Shown piece after piece: positions 24,632 to 33,398 of a stretch of DNA of 64,000 nucleotides. The stretch covers positions 48,778 through 112,777 of the forward strand of contig JAVVEM010000006.1 in assembly GCA_032250805.1 (NCBI GenBank), read 5' to 3'. The notes under the pieces were generated by a model. It had not been told where the DNA came from and ran no database searches. It was given only the letters and a program-made list of their open reading frames with translations. The stretch comes from B18-G4 sp032250805 (lineage in GTDB: Bacteria; Bacteroidota; Bacteroidia; Bacteroidales; B18-G4). A program made the position numbers and the translations under genes. Numbering within the stretch: the first letter of the stretch is position 1; each line of letters begins with the position of its first letter.

Positions 24632-25756
24632 ATGGCCGGCATCTATATCCACATACCATTCTGCAAGGCAAAATGCCACTATTGTAATTTTTTCTCCGTG
24701 GCCTCAGTGCGTTACAAGCCGCAATTTGTCAACCATTTGCTAAAAGAAATAGCATTGCAGAAAGACTATCTTGGAGGGCATACCATCAATACGATTTATT
24801 TTGGAGGTGGTACACCCTCATTGCTCGAAACAGAGGGTTTAAAGAAAATATTCGATGCTTTACATGATCAGTTTAACATTGCCGGCGATGCTGAAATTAC
24901 GCTCGAGGCAAACCCCGATGATATAAATATACAATGGATTGCCGGTATCAAAAAATGCCCTGTTAACCGCTTAAGTCTTGGTATTCAGTCATTTTTTGAT
25001 GCTGATCTTCAATACCTCAATCGTAAGCATACAGCTTTGCAGGCCAAGAATGCTGTGAAACTATTGCAGGATCAGGGATTTGGCAATCTTAGTATTGACC
25101 TGATATACGGAATACCCGGGCTGAAAGATAAACAATGGGTAAAAAACCTTGAGATTTTCCGCTCTTTGAATATTGCCCACTTATCAGCATATGCACTTAC
25201 TGTTGAAGAAAAAACCGCCCTTAGCATCCTCATCAGAAAAGGAAAGATGGCACCACCCAGTGATGAGGATACCGTGAGCCATTTTAAGATCCTTCAGGAA
25301 TTTATGGAGGTTGCCGGCTATATCCATTACGAGATCTCAAGTTTTGCCCGTGAAGGCTTTTATTCAAGGCATAACAGCCTTTACTGGGCCGGCGGCCATT
25401 ACCTCGGACTGGGCCCTTCGGCACACTCATACAACGGTATTTCGCGAAGATGGAATAAAGCATCGCTTAAAGAGTGGTTTGCCCTTGACAGGTATTTCAG
25501 CGAATCATATGAAGAAGAGTTCCTGTCGGTTGATCAACGTTACAATGAATATGTGATGACCTCCCTCAGAACAATCTGGGGTTGCGACCTTAAGGTAGTT
25601 CAGCATGAATTTGGTGATAAGTATCATGCATATATCTCAAAGCAAATGATCAGGCATATCCGGGATGGAATGCTGACAACTGACAGGGGAAGGATTTTTC
25701 TTACCCGTAAGGGCAAGTTATTTGCCGATGGCATTGCCGCCGACATGTTTATGTAA
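24632..25756 (+). CDS. hemW: HemW-like radical SAM haem chaperone
   Basis: 374 residues from the ATG at 24632. An in-frame GTG at 24614 would add six residues, but family members start as MAGIYIHIPFC. The radical SAM cysteines are Cys11, Cys15 and Cys18 (CKAKCHYC). GGGTPSLL and LEANPDD follow, then the HemN-type region YGIPGLKDKQW and SAYALTVEEKTAL. The C-terminal HemN domain contains GHYLGLGPSAHSY. The length fits HemW (about 375-380), which is a haem-binding chaperone rather than the true coproporphyrinogen dehydrogenase HemN. HemN has a longer N-terminus that is absent here. The gene ends directly against the DUF2892 gene on the other strand. Confidence 0.92.
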   Translation: MAGIYIHIPFCKAKCHYCNFFSVASVRYKPQFVNHLLKEIALQKDYLGGHTINTIYFGGGTPSLLETEGLKKIFDALHDQFNIAGDAEITLEANPDDINIQWIAGIKKCPVNRLSLGIQSFFDADLQYLNRKHTALQAKNAVKLLQDQGFGNLSIDLIYGIPGLKDKQWVKNLEIFRSLNIAHLSAYALTVEEKTALSILIRKGKMAPPSDEDTVSHFKILQEFMEVAGYIHYEISSFAREGFYSRHNSLYWAGGHYLGLGPSAHSYNGISRRWNKASLKEWFALDRYFSESYEEEFLSVDQRYNEYVMTSLRTIWGCDLKVVQHEFGDKYHAYISKQMIRHIRDGMLTTDRGRIFLTRKGKLFADGIAADMFM

Positions 25757-25966
25757 TTATTTTTCCTTTGAAGCACAAGTTTTTAGCCCAAACAGGGTAT
25801 AAAGCGGGCAAAAACCAAAAAGGCTGGTTAATAAAAATACCGCAGCTATAATGCCCAGAATGATCGCGGTTGTGCCGCTTAATTCACCCAAAAATATCAA
25901 TACTGCCACTACTATTGCCAGGATGATCCTGAGCGAACGGTCGAATACTCCCATGTTCTTTTTCAT
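25757..25966 (-). CDS. DUF2892 small membrane protein
   Basis: 69 residues, starting MKKNMGVFDRSLRIILAIV. Two hydrophobic helices (about 13-29 and 33-50) are followed by GFCPLYTLFGLKTC, the usual end of DUF2892 proteins (related to the membrane part of YgaP). The two cysteines (Cys53 and Cys64) are conserved in many members. Function is unknown. Convergent with hemW, the stop codons abut. Confidence 0.85.
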   Translation of the reverse strand: MKKNMGVFDRSLRIILAIVVAVLIFLGELSGTTAIILGIIAAVFLLTSLFGFCPLYTLFGLKTCASKEK

Positions 25967-26009
25967 CTTGTTATATTTTTTCTATAAACAACTTTATGGT
26001 GTAAAGGGT

Positions 26010-27104
26010 TCAAAGACCATTTGTTTTAAACTGGTTATTTAACTTAAATCGAAGATAAACCGGCTGATGATCGGAGTGTAAAAAACCATCATGAAGTGTT
26101 TCAACCCTGACCACATCAATATTGGGCGAGCAAACAAAAAAGTCGATAATTGTTGCAGGTGTATGCCCGGGTACATATTGGGTGGAAACATCCCGGTTCG
26201 TAGGATATTGAGGATCAAAGGCAATTGTCCAGTCCTTGCCTCCGGGTTTATACTGACCGCTGAACGAAACCTCAAAGGCAGTGTCGCCACTGAGGAAGGG
26301 AGTATTTTTATATCCCGGCGGGTTAATGTTCCAGTCGCCTCCTGCGATAACATAATCGCCTCGCGCATACAACAATTCCATATGCTGGTTGAGCAGGTTG
26401 ATCTGCTGTTCTCTCAGCGTTCCGTTATCAAAAGCTGAGTTGTGCGTATGGATAATATGAAGATATTTTCCTGAACCGGTAACATAGCTGCAGGTCATAA
26501 AGCAGCGGTCGGGCATAAACAGTTGCCTGGGCCAGGGGAATTTACCGGGAAAAACAGTCATTCGTATCTCAGCGGCCCGATAAATACTAAATAAAGAAAA
26601 ACCTGAAGTTACGCGTGAAAGCGGTTTAAATAAGGGAACCGGCACAAATGACACATCATAATTTTTTACAAAAACACCATGGTGGTTATTTAGCCGGGAA
26701 GATATGTTTTGGTATTGATTCGTGTAGTATGAGCGGGCGGAGGCCGTATCTATTTCCTGTAAGAGGATAAAAGAAATACTGTCGAAGGAGTGAAGCTGTT
26801 TAAATATCTGATCTATGGAGTGCTTATATTCTTGCTTTCCCGGAAAAACCATGGAGCCCCCGTCGTAAAAGAAATCTGCGTTTTTGTTCAATCCGCCGTA
26901 ACCAATATTCCAGCTAAGCATTGAATATGTTCCCTGAAAAACAGTATCATGCGCTTCTGCTGAATGACTTCGTTTAATGGCCGCATCTTCTGGTTTATAA
27001 TCGTTGAAGCTGTTCAGGGCCAGTATGACGATTAAGTAAGTAAAAGCTAACACGGTGAGCGGCAAAAGAATACGGAGACTGATGGTGACCGGATTTTTCA
27101 TCAT
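26010..27104 (-). CDS. Endonuclease/exonuclease/phosphatase (EEP) family protein, membrane-anchored
   Basis: 364 residues. One N-terminal transmembrane helix (about 9-30). The EEP fold is shown by LSWNIGYGG, then ILLQEID (metal-binding Glu), HIIHTHNSAF, VIAGGDWNINP and the final DFFVCSPNI and HSDHQPVYLRF (catalytic Asp-His). EEP members include DNases, sphingomyelinases and inositol-phosphate phosphatases. The substrate here cannot be named. The stretch after the catalytic core faces the outside if the N-terminus is inside. It is divergent from the GH3 gene with 70 bp between the starts. Confidence 0.85.
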   Translation of the reverse strand: MMKNPVTISLRILLPLTVLAFTYLIVILALNSFNDYKPEDAAIKRSHSAEAHDTVFQGTYSMLSWNIGYGGLNKNADFFYDGGSMVFPGKQEYKHSIDQIFKQLHSFDSISFILLQEIDTASARSYYTNQYQNISSRLNNHHGVFVKNYDVSFVPVPLFKPLSRVTSGFSLFSIYRAAEIRMTVFPGKFPWPRQLFMPDRCFMTCSYVTGSGKYLHIIHTHNSAFDNGTLREQQINLLNQHMELLYARGDYVIAGGDWNINPPGYKNTPFLSGDTAFEVSFSGQYKPGGKDWTIAFDPQYPTNRDVSTQYVPGHTPATIIDFFVCSPNIDVVRVETLHDGFLHSDHQPVYLRFKLNNQFKTNGL

Positions 27105-27174
27105 AACGACTTGATTCTATAAAATTAACAATTATTTCTTAATTTTATCGCCTCTAATAATTGAACTATCCAGC

Positions 27175-28716
27175 ATGGCTATCCTTGGTACGATTATCAA
27201 ACGTGCATACGAACTACGAAGCATTCCTATAGAGATCAGAAAGAAAAAGGATTGCAAAGAAGCACAGCAAAAAGTCTTGCGAAAATTACTCACAAAAGCC
27301 CAGAATACTGCATTTGGGGAGCATTATGAATTTGCTAAAATACTCAATAGCAGGGACATAGTGAATAGTTTTCAGGACAAAGTCCCTGTGTTTACTTATA
27401 ATTCGATGTTCAGGAAATGGTGGTACCGCACCCTGAATGGTGAAGGATTTGTAAGCTGGCCCGGGAGGGTAAAATATTTTGCACTTACATCAGGAACTTC
27501 TGAGTCGTCGAGCAAGCAGATCCCTGTTACGGGCGACATGATAAGGGCCATACGAAGGGTGAGTATACGGCAATTGGTGTCGACGGCACGTTATAAGTTT
27601 CCGATCGAATTCTATGAAAAGGGAATCTTGATGATCGGTGGCAGTACGCACCTGCATTATAACGGAACTTATTATGAGGGAGATCTTTCTGGAATTTCTG
27701 CGGGGAATATCCCTTTCTGGTTTCAGCATTTTTATAAACCGGGAAAAAGAATTTCGCGCGAGCGCAACTGGGAAACCAAGCTGGATGAGATCGTCCGCTC
27801 GGCACCCAATTGGGATATCGGTGTTATTGTTGGTGTACCGGCATGGATACAGATCATCCTGGAACGCATTATTCAGCATTATAATCTCAAGACAATTCAT
27901 GATATCTGGCCCGATCTGGCAGTATATGTGCACAGCGGGGTTTCGTTCGAACCTTATACGAAAAGCTTTGACAAGCTCTTTGGGAAACCGGTAATTTATA
28001 ACGAATCATACCTTGCTTCCGAGGGTTACATTGCCTATCAGAACCGCCTCGACCGGCGGGTGATGCAACTGGTTGTCGATAATGGCCTGTTCTATGAATT
28101 TGTCCCCTTTAACGACAAGAACTTTGATTCTAAAGGCAATATGGTTGAAAACCCTGAAACAAAGATCCTTGATGAAGTTGAGCAGGGGCAGGAATATGCC
28201 TTGTTGCTTTCGAATAATGCCGGGGCATGGCGCTATTTGATCGGCGACACTATTAAATTCATTTCAAAGGAAAACTGCGAGATCGTTATCACCGGCCGGA
28301 CGAAACATTTTCTGAGCTTGTGTGGCGAGCATTTGTCGCAGGAAAACATGAACATGGCGGTAAAAATGTTGCAGGATGAATTTAACATCGAAATACGCGA
28401 GTTTACTGTTGCCGGATTCAGGTATGGTAAAATGTTTGCACATAAATGGTATCTTGGAACTGATGATGACATCGATCCGCAGCTTGCCCGCGAAAAAATT
28501 GATGGGTATCTGAAGATATTGAATGATGACTATCGCGTGGAGCGAATTGCCGCCATAACCGATGTTTTTTTGGACATATTATCGCCGGGCGTTTTCTCAA
28601 ACTGGATGAAGATCCATGGCAAAGAGGGAGGTGCAAATAAGTTTCCACGTGTAATGAAGGGAGAGAAATATGAACAATGGGAAGCATATCTTAAGGAATA
28701 TAAAAAGGATAGCTAA
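27175..28716 (+). CDS. GH3-family acyl-acid amido synthetase-like protein
   Basis: 513 residues. The bacterial GH3 (auxin-responsive promoter) family is recognised from the start LRKLLTKAQNTAFGEHYEF and KVPVFTYNS. ATP-binding motif 1 is YFALTSGTSESSSKQIPV (101-118). Motif 2 is YNESYLASEGYIAYQ and motif 3 YLIGDTIKF. In plants GH3 enzymes adenylate auxin or jasmonate and join them to amino acids. The bacterial substrates are mostly unknown. The next gene (LysE-type exporter) starts right after the stop codon, so export of an amino acid or its conjugate is a reasonable but unproven link. Confidence 0.9.
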   Translation: MAILGTIIKRAYELRSIPIEIRKKKDCKEAQQKVLRKLLTKAQNTAFGEHYEFAKILNSRDIVNSFQDKVPVFTYNSMFRKWWYRTLNGEGFVSWPGRVKYFALTSGTSESSSKQIPVTGDMIRAIRRVSIRQLVSTARYKFPIEFYEKGILMIGGSTHLHYNGTYYEGDLSGISAGNIPFWFQHFYKPGKRISRERNWETKLDEIVRSAPNWDIGVIVGVPAWIQIILERIIQHYNLKTIHDIWPDLAVYVHSGVSFEPYTKSFDKLFGKPVIYNESYLASEGYIAYQNRLDRRVMQLVVDNGLFYEFVPFNDKNFDSKGNMVENPETKILDEVEQGQEYALLLSNNAGAWRYLIGDTIKFISKENCEIVITGRTKHFLSLCGEHLSQENMNMAVKMLQDEFNIEIREFTVAGFRYGKMFAHKWYLGTDDDIDPQLAREKIDGYLKILNDDYRVERIAAITDVFLDILSPGVFSNWMKIHGKEGGANKFPRVMKGEKYEQWEAYLKEYKKDS

Positions 28717-29355
28717 ATGATTACCCCTATCTGGGAAGGACTCATACTTGGATTTACACTGGCCTTATTGTTTGGCTTTGGTCCTGCTTTGTTCGCCTTG
28801 ATCCAAACAAGCATACACAGGGGTTTGTGGGCTGGCTTCCAGCTGGCATTCGGCATATTTCTGAGCGATGCCACGCTCGTAGCTTTATGTTTGCTGGGGG
28901 CATTGCAGATCATTAACGAAACTCCCGAAAACCAGCTTACCTTTGGTATCATCACCGGCATAATACTTGTTATTTTTGGCATAGTTACTTTTAGAAAAAA
29001 AGCTGTTATAGCCGAAGAACAGGAAGTAAATGATGTAAAAACACCCGGGGCGGTTACCTATATCCTCAAAGGCTTTTTCCTTAATTTCACCAATCCTTTT
29101 GTATGGCTGTTCTGGATATTATGGGTTGCAGCCATCACTGCGAATTACAAGGGCGAGACTTACTCGGTGATCATCCTGTTTACTACTACCTTGCTTGTGA
29201 TCCTGGCTACCGATATGCTGAAATGTTTTGGCGCATATAAGATCAAGCAATATGTGACAATGCATTTTTTGCAATGGATCAATTGGATAGCAGGGGTTGG
29301 CTTAATGATTTTTGGTATCTTTATGCTCGTGCGTGCATTTCTTGAATTTTATTAA
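28717..29355 (+). CDS. LysE-family exporter
   Basis: 212 residues, six predicted transmembrane helices. The family start 'ILGFTLALLFGFGPALFALIQTSIHRG' contains the GP motif, then a typical 'FLSDATLVAL' and GFFLNFTNPFVWLFW. LysE proteins export amino acids or related small molecules. The ATG follows the GH3 stop directly, so the two are co-translated. The cargo is not shown by the sequence. Confidence 0.88.
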   Translation: MITPIWEGLILGFTLALLFGFGPALFALIQTSIHRGLWAGFQLAFGIFLSDATLVALCLLGALQIINETPENQLTFGIITGIILVIFGIVTFRKKAVIAEEQEVNDVKTPGAVTYILKGFFLNFTNPFVWLFWILWVAAITANYKGETYSVIILFTTTLLVILATDMLKCFGAYKIKQYVTMHFLQWINWIAGVGLMIFGIFMLVRAFLEFY

Positions 29356-29373
29356 TCACTAACACGATGTCCT

Positions 29374-29913
29374 ATGAAAACAAGTTTACAAAAACACTGG
29401 TGGATCTTGTCCATAAATGGTATACTGGCCATTTTATTTGGCGGCCTGGCGCTTTATGATTCAGAAACTTTTATGATCAGCATTTCAAAATATTTTGGCC
29501 TGCTGATACTGATCGGCGGAATATTATTGCTTTTGGGAGCACTTGATCAGCGCAGAAAACAAATATCTTATACCGTGATGATGACAGAGGCTGTTATCAT
29601 GGCCGTACTCGGGATACTGATCATGATCTATCCCATGCAGACACTTAGGGTATTCCTGATCCTGATCGGTGTATGGTCGTTTCTCCTCGGCCTTTCAAAA
29701 ATTTATGTTGGTATTTCTATTGGGAAGGAATTCGGTTCGCGCTATATTTTTATCTTCGGCGGATTTCTGTTTACGATCATCGGGCTAATGCTGCTCATTG
29801 ATCCGGTATGGGCCGGAAGTAATTTATTGCTTGTATTCGGATTTATTTTCGTTGTACTGGGCATCATGCTTGTGTACTTTTCGTTCAAGATCAGGAACCT
29901 GAAAACAAGCTGA
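29374..29913 (+). CDS. DUF308/HdeD-like membrane protein
   Basis: 179 residues in six short hydrophobic helices arranged as three repeats of the HdeD/DUF308 type (ILAILFGGLALY, AVLGILIMIYP, IIGLMLLIDP). The role is unknown, and HdeD is linked to acid resistance in enterobacteria. It lies 18 bp after the LysE gene, the last gene of the GH3-LysE-DUF308 run. Confidence 0.85.
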   Translation: MKTSLQKHWWILSINGILAILFGGLALYDSETFMISISKYFGLLILIGGILLLLGALDQRRKQISYTVMMTEAVIMAVLGILIMIYPMQTLRVFLILIGVWSFLLGLSKIYVGISIGKEFGSRYIFIFGGFLFTIIGLMLLIDPVWAGSNLLLVFGFIFVVLGIMLVYFSFKIRNLKTS

Positions 29914-29984
29914 TTTGCATTTATGTACCGGCGACAGTTAGAATGTTTAAATCGAAATAAATTGCTGATCGGAATAAAGTTTCG

Positions 29985-31733
29985 CTATTCGATCTTTATA
30001 TCCTTGATGTTCAGTTGTATGCTTTTTACACCATTCCATTCGTTCTCTTCGATCTGATAGCAGGCACTGAATGTTTTCCCCTGTCTGATGCTGTCAAGGT
30101 GATGGCCCTGTTGAAATGCGATAGCGGAAAAAGGAAAACCCGATATATCAGGATGCACAACCTCGAGCTTAAGATGATTTTTACCAACAACGCGTGCTTT
30201 CCCGGTGTCTACCAATCCATGAGTGGTAAAGAGGGGTGAAAGATTTCCGGGGCCAAAGGGTGAGAACTGGCGCAATATCCTGAAGAATTTTGAACTGATA
30301 TCGCGCAGTAATATTTCTGAATCAATTTCTATTTCAGGCACAAGTTGTTCGTTTGTAATATGCGAATTAACGTATTCGCTGAAGCATTTTTTGAAGTTTT
30401 CAAAATTCTCTTCCCTTATCGAAAGACCTGCAGCATATTTATGACCTCCAAAATGTTCAAGATGTTCAATGCATGCATCTATGGCATCGTAAATATCAAA
30501 ATCCTTGACCGACCTTGCCGAACCGGTAATCAGGCCATTGGAACGTGTCAATACGATGGTGGGCCTGTAATAGGTTTCAGTTAAACGTGAAGCTACTATG
30601 CCAACCACACCTTTATGCCAGTCGGGATTATAAACAATGGTATGGTTGGCTGCTTTTAATTCTTCGCTGCCCGCTATGAGTTCTAAGGCATCAGTGGTGG
30701 CTGTGAGGTCGAGGTTTTTTCTTTCATTGTTGAGTAAGTTGATACTGTGTGCGATCTCAAGTGCATTGTCGTAATTTTCCTCAATTAAAAGCCTGACAGA
30801 ATTTTTAGCACTTTCAATACGTCCGGCTGCATTGATCCGGGGCCCGATCATAAACACAAGGTCGCTGATCGACAATTCCTTTGAAAAAATATAATCCTTT
30901 TGCTCAAGGTTTGTACGCCGGATATTTCCCATTTCAAGGATCGCTTCAAATCCATTTCGTGGCCGGGTATTGATAAGTTTAAGTCCGTAGTGTGCCAGCA
31001 CTCTGTTTTCGCCGGTTATCGGGACGATATCTGCTGCTATGCTAACAACTACCAGGTCGAGAAAGGATTCCAGGTCTGTAAATGGAATGTTGTTGCGTGA
31101 TGCATAGGCCTGGATCAACTTAAAGCCTACCCCGCAACCCGAAAGTTCTTTGAAAGGATATGTACAATCGTTTCTTTTCGGGTCGAGCACCGCAAAAGCC
31201 GGTGGTATTTCATCGCCGGGGCGGTGATGATCGCAAATAATAAAATCGATGTTCTTTTCAAGTGCATATTTTGTTTTTTCAATGGCCTTGATTCCACAAT
31301 CGAGAATGATCATCAGGCTGAATTGATTCGCTTTAGCGTAATCAATGCCCTGGTAAGAAATGCCATATCCTTCGGTGTCCCTGTCGGGGATGTAAAAATC
31401 GATGTTTTGGTAAAACTTTTGTAAAAAGGTATACACCAGGGCCACAGCGGTGGTTCCGTCAACATCATAATCGCCATACACCAGTATCTTTTCACCTCTG
31501 TCAATTGCCAGTGAAATACGTTCAACCGCCTTGTCCATGTCCTGCATAAGGAAAGGGTCGTGAAGGTCGCTTAACTGCGGGCGGAAGTAGGATTTGGCTT
31601 CCTTGAAGGTATTGATGCCGCGCTGAACCAGAAGGTTGGCAAGGATCTTATTAATGTTCAACTCATTAGCCAGCCGTTGAACGGTGTCATCATCCCCCTT
31701 TTGTTTAAAAACCCAACGTTTTTCCATTGACAT
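29985..31733 (-). CDS. recJ: Single-stranded-DNA-specific exonuclease RecJ
   Basis: 582 residues. DHH-phosphoesterase motifs in order: VYGDYDVDGTTA (86-97), LDCGIK (144-149), DHHRPGDEIP (168-177), then the GPRINAAGRI motif. The DHHA1 domain holds GGHKYAAGL. The OB-like C-terminal domain follows. RecJ digests single-stranded DNA 5' to 3' in recombination and mismatch repair. A second possible start lies two codons in (MEKRW at 31727). It is convergent with the DUF308 gene. Confidence 0.96.
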   Translation of the reverse strand: MSMEKRWVFKQKGDDDTVQRLANELNINKILANLLVQRGINTFKEAKSYFRPQLSDLHDPFLMQDMDKAVERISLAIDRGEKILVYGDYDVDGTTAVALVYTFLQKFYQNIDFYIPDRDTEGYGISYQGIDYAKANQFSLMIILDCGIKAIEKTKYALEKNIDFIICDHHRPGDEIPPAFAVLDPKRNDCTYPFKELSGCGVGFKLIQAYASRNNIPFTDLESFLDLVVVSIAADIVPITGENRVLAHYGLKLINTRPRNGFEAILEMGNIRRTNLEQKDYIFSKELSISDLVFMIGPRINAAGRIESAKNSVRLLIEENYDNALEIAHSINLLNNERKNLDLTATTDALELIAGSEELKAANHTIVYNPDWHKGVVGIVASRLTETYYRPTIVLTRSNGLITGSARSVKDFDIYDAIDACIEHLEHFGGHKYAAGLSIREENFENFKKCFSEYVNSHITNEQLVPEIEIDSEILLRDISSKFFRILRQFSPFGPGNLSPLFTTHGLVDTGKARVVGKNHLKLEVVHPDISGFPFSAIAFQQGHHLDSIRQGKTFSACYQIEENEWNGVKSIQLNIKDIKIE

Positions 31734-32138
31734 ACTTTCGATTGTAAATATACATAATTAATTTCCTTCGGTGCAATAAACTTTTTGCCGGTTCATAGCC
31801 TCCTAAGCATGAGGCAAATATGAAGATAATACATTTTAATTCAACCGATTGCCGGTAATTATTCCGGAAATAAAGCTTTGATTTATGTGCATAGTTTATA
31901 TCCTGGATATAAAGCTTTTATCATAGTCTCCAAGCGGTGTTTGGCCACTGAACATCAACTACGGTCTTCCTCCTGTTATATTTGTACCAAAAACAGAAAA
32001 ATGTCCCCCTTTTTTTGCAATAAATTATGATTTAGCTATAATGCGTGATTGAAATCCCCGATCATCTTCCATGCCCTCAGATCTGGGGTAACGAGAATTT
32101 ATTTTTTGATTGCTAAGCGGGTGATGCTCTTATTGAGC
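31734..32138. other. AT-rich intergenic stretch between rodA and recJ
   Basis: No credible gene. ATAAAGCTTT occurs twice (31870-31879 and 31909-31918), each containing the palindrome AAAGCTTT, spaced 39 bp apart. A plus-strand TATATTTG box (31977-31984) has no gene downstream on that strand. Confidence 0.4.
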
Positions 32139-33398
32139 TTACAATAACTGCAATCTGTTTGCATCCTGTTTAATGAAAATAAACAGAAGTATAGTAAAAG
32201 CCCAGAGCGATGATCCCCCATAACTGATAAAAGGCAGGGGAATGCCGATTACAGGAAGCAGCCCGATGGTCATGCCTATATTTACTAAAAAATGAAAGAA
32301 AATTATTGCAGCCACCCCGTAACCATAGATGCGGCTGAAATCTGATCTTTGCCGCTCAGCGAGCTTTATAAGCCTGAATAATAAGGCCATATATAGAAAA
32401 ATAAGCAATACCGAGCCCAGATAACCCCATTCTTCACCAATGGTGCAAAAAATAAAATCGGTATCCTGTTCAGGAACAAAATCGTATTTTGTTTGTGTTC
32501 CGTTTAAAAAACCTTTTCCGGTAAGGCCGCCGGAGCCAATTGCGATTTTTGACTGATGGACATTATATCCGGCCCCACGAAGGTCGAGCTCTTTTCCCAG
32601 CAATACATTGATACGTTTTTTATGATGTGGTTCGAGGATGTTGTCAAAAGCATAATCAACAGAATAGATAAAAGCTGTTGAAAGGATGAACAGGCTGATC
32701 AGGACAACAATATTTTTGCGGCTCCTTTTCATAAAATAAAAAAGTAAAAGGGCTGCCAGCAATAAAAATCCGAGAACATACAATTTGTCGACCAGCAAAG
32801 TAAAAATAAATAGTAAAACAAGCATAGTGCCGATCAGGAGGATATTGCCTGTAAGTCCCTCGCGGAAAAGCACAAGAAGAAAAATACCATAAACTAGGGC
32901 CGAGCCGGTATCGTTTTGCAGGAGAACCAGCAGTGCCGGAAGGAAAATGATGATAGAGGCAATGATCCTGACCTTGATCTTTTTCAGGCTCACATTAAAG
33001 CTGCTGAGGTATTTTGCCAGCGCCAGGGCGGTGGCGAATTTGGCAAATTCGGCTGGCTGGATGGCGATGCCGCCAAACTGAAACCATGATCTGGAGCCGG
33101 CAATTTCCGTTCCAACTGCCAGCACGGCGATCAGCGACAGAATGCTTATACCATAAAGCAGATAGGCAAAGGTGATAAAAAAGGAGGCATCAATGATCAT
33201 GATCACCAGCGCAATAAACAATGCGGCAAAGATCCATATCAATTGTTTGCCATAGCGTTGGGAAAAATCAAAAATACTGCTGAATTCCTCGTTGTAAACG
33301 GCGGCATAAATATTAATCCAGCCAATCAGCGCCAGGGCCAGGTACAGGAGTACCGTTATCCAGTCAATGTTTTGTAATATGCCCGGCCGTTCTCTCAT
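32139..33398 (-). CDS. rodA: Rod-shape SEDS glycosyltransferase RodA
   Basis: 419 residues, about ten transmembrane helices. SEDS features include QPAEFAKFATALALAKYLS, then GSGGLTGKGFLNGTQTKYDFVPEQDTDFIF and GIPLPFISYGGSSLW near the end. RodA polymerises glycan strands from lipid II with PBP2. The ATG overlaps the mrdA stop by four bases, the usual arrangement. The mreBCD genes normally found upstream are not in this window's run; dut and a flippase gene precede instead. Confidence 0.95.
   Translation of the reverse strand: MRERPGILQNIDWITVLLYLALALIGWINIYAAVYNEEFSSIFDFSQRYGKQLIWIFAALFIALVIMIIDASFFITFAYLLYGISILSLIAVLAVGTEIAGSRSWFQFGGIAIQPAEFAKFATALALAKYLSSFNVSLKKIKVRIIASIIIFLPALLVLLQNDTGSALVYGIFLLVLFREGLTGNILLIGTMLVLLFIFTLLVDKLYVLGFLLLAALLLFYFMKRSRKNIVVLISLFILSTAFIYSVDYAFDNILEPHHKKRINVLLGKELDLRGAGYNVHQSKIAIGSGGLTGKGFLNGTQTKYDFVPEQDTDFIFCTIGEEWGYLGSVLLIFLYMALLFRLIKLAERQRSDFSRIYGYGVAAIIFFHFLVNIGMTIGLLPVIGIPLPFISYGGSSLWAFTILLFIFIKQDANRLQLL

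Noticed and set aside
28639..28654. CCACGTG within the GH3 gene as a third parS site
   Set aside because: Only the central six or seven bases fit; the outer palindrome arms do not match.
31977..31984. Plus-strand TATATTTG box, possible small RNA promoter
   Set aside because: No -33 element, terminator or conserved fold was seen downstream; chance match in AT-rich DNA is likely.
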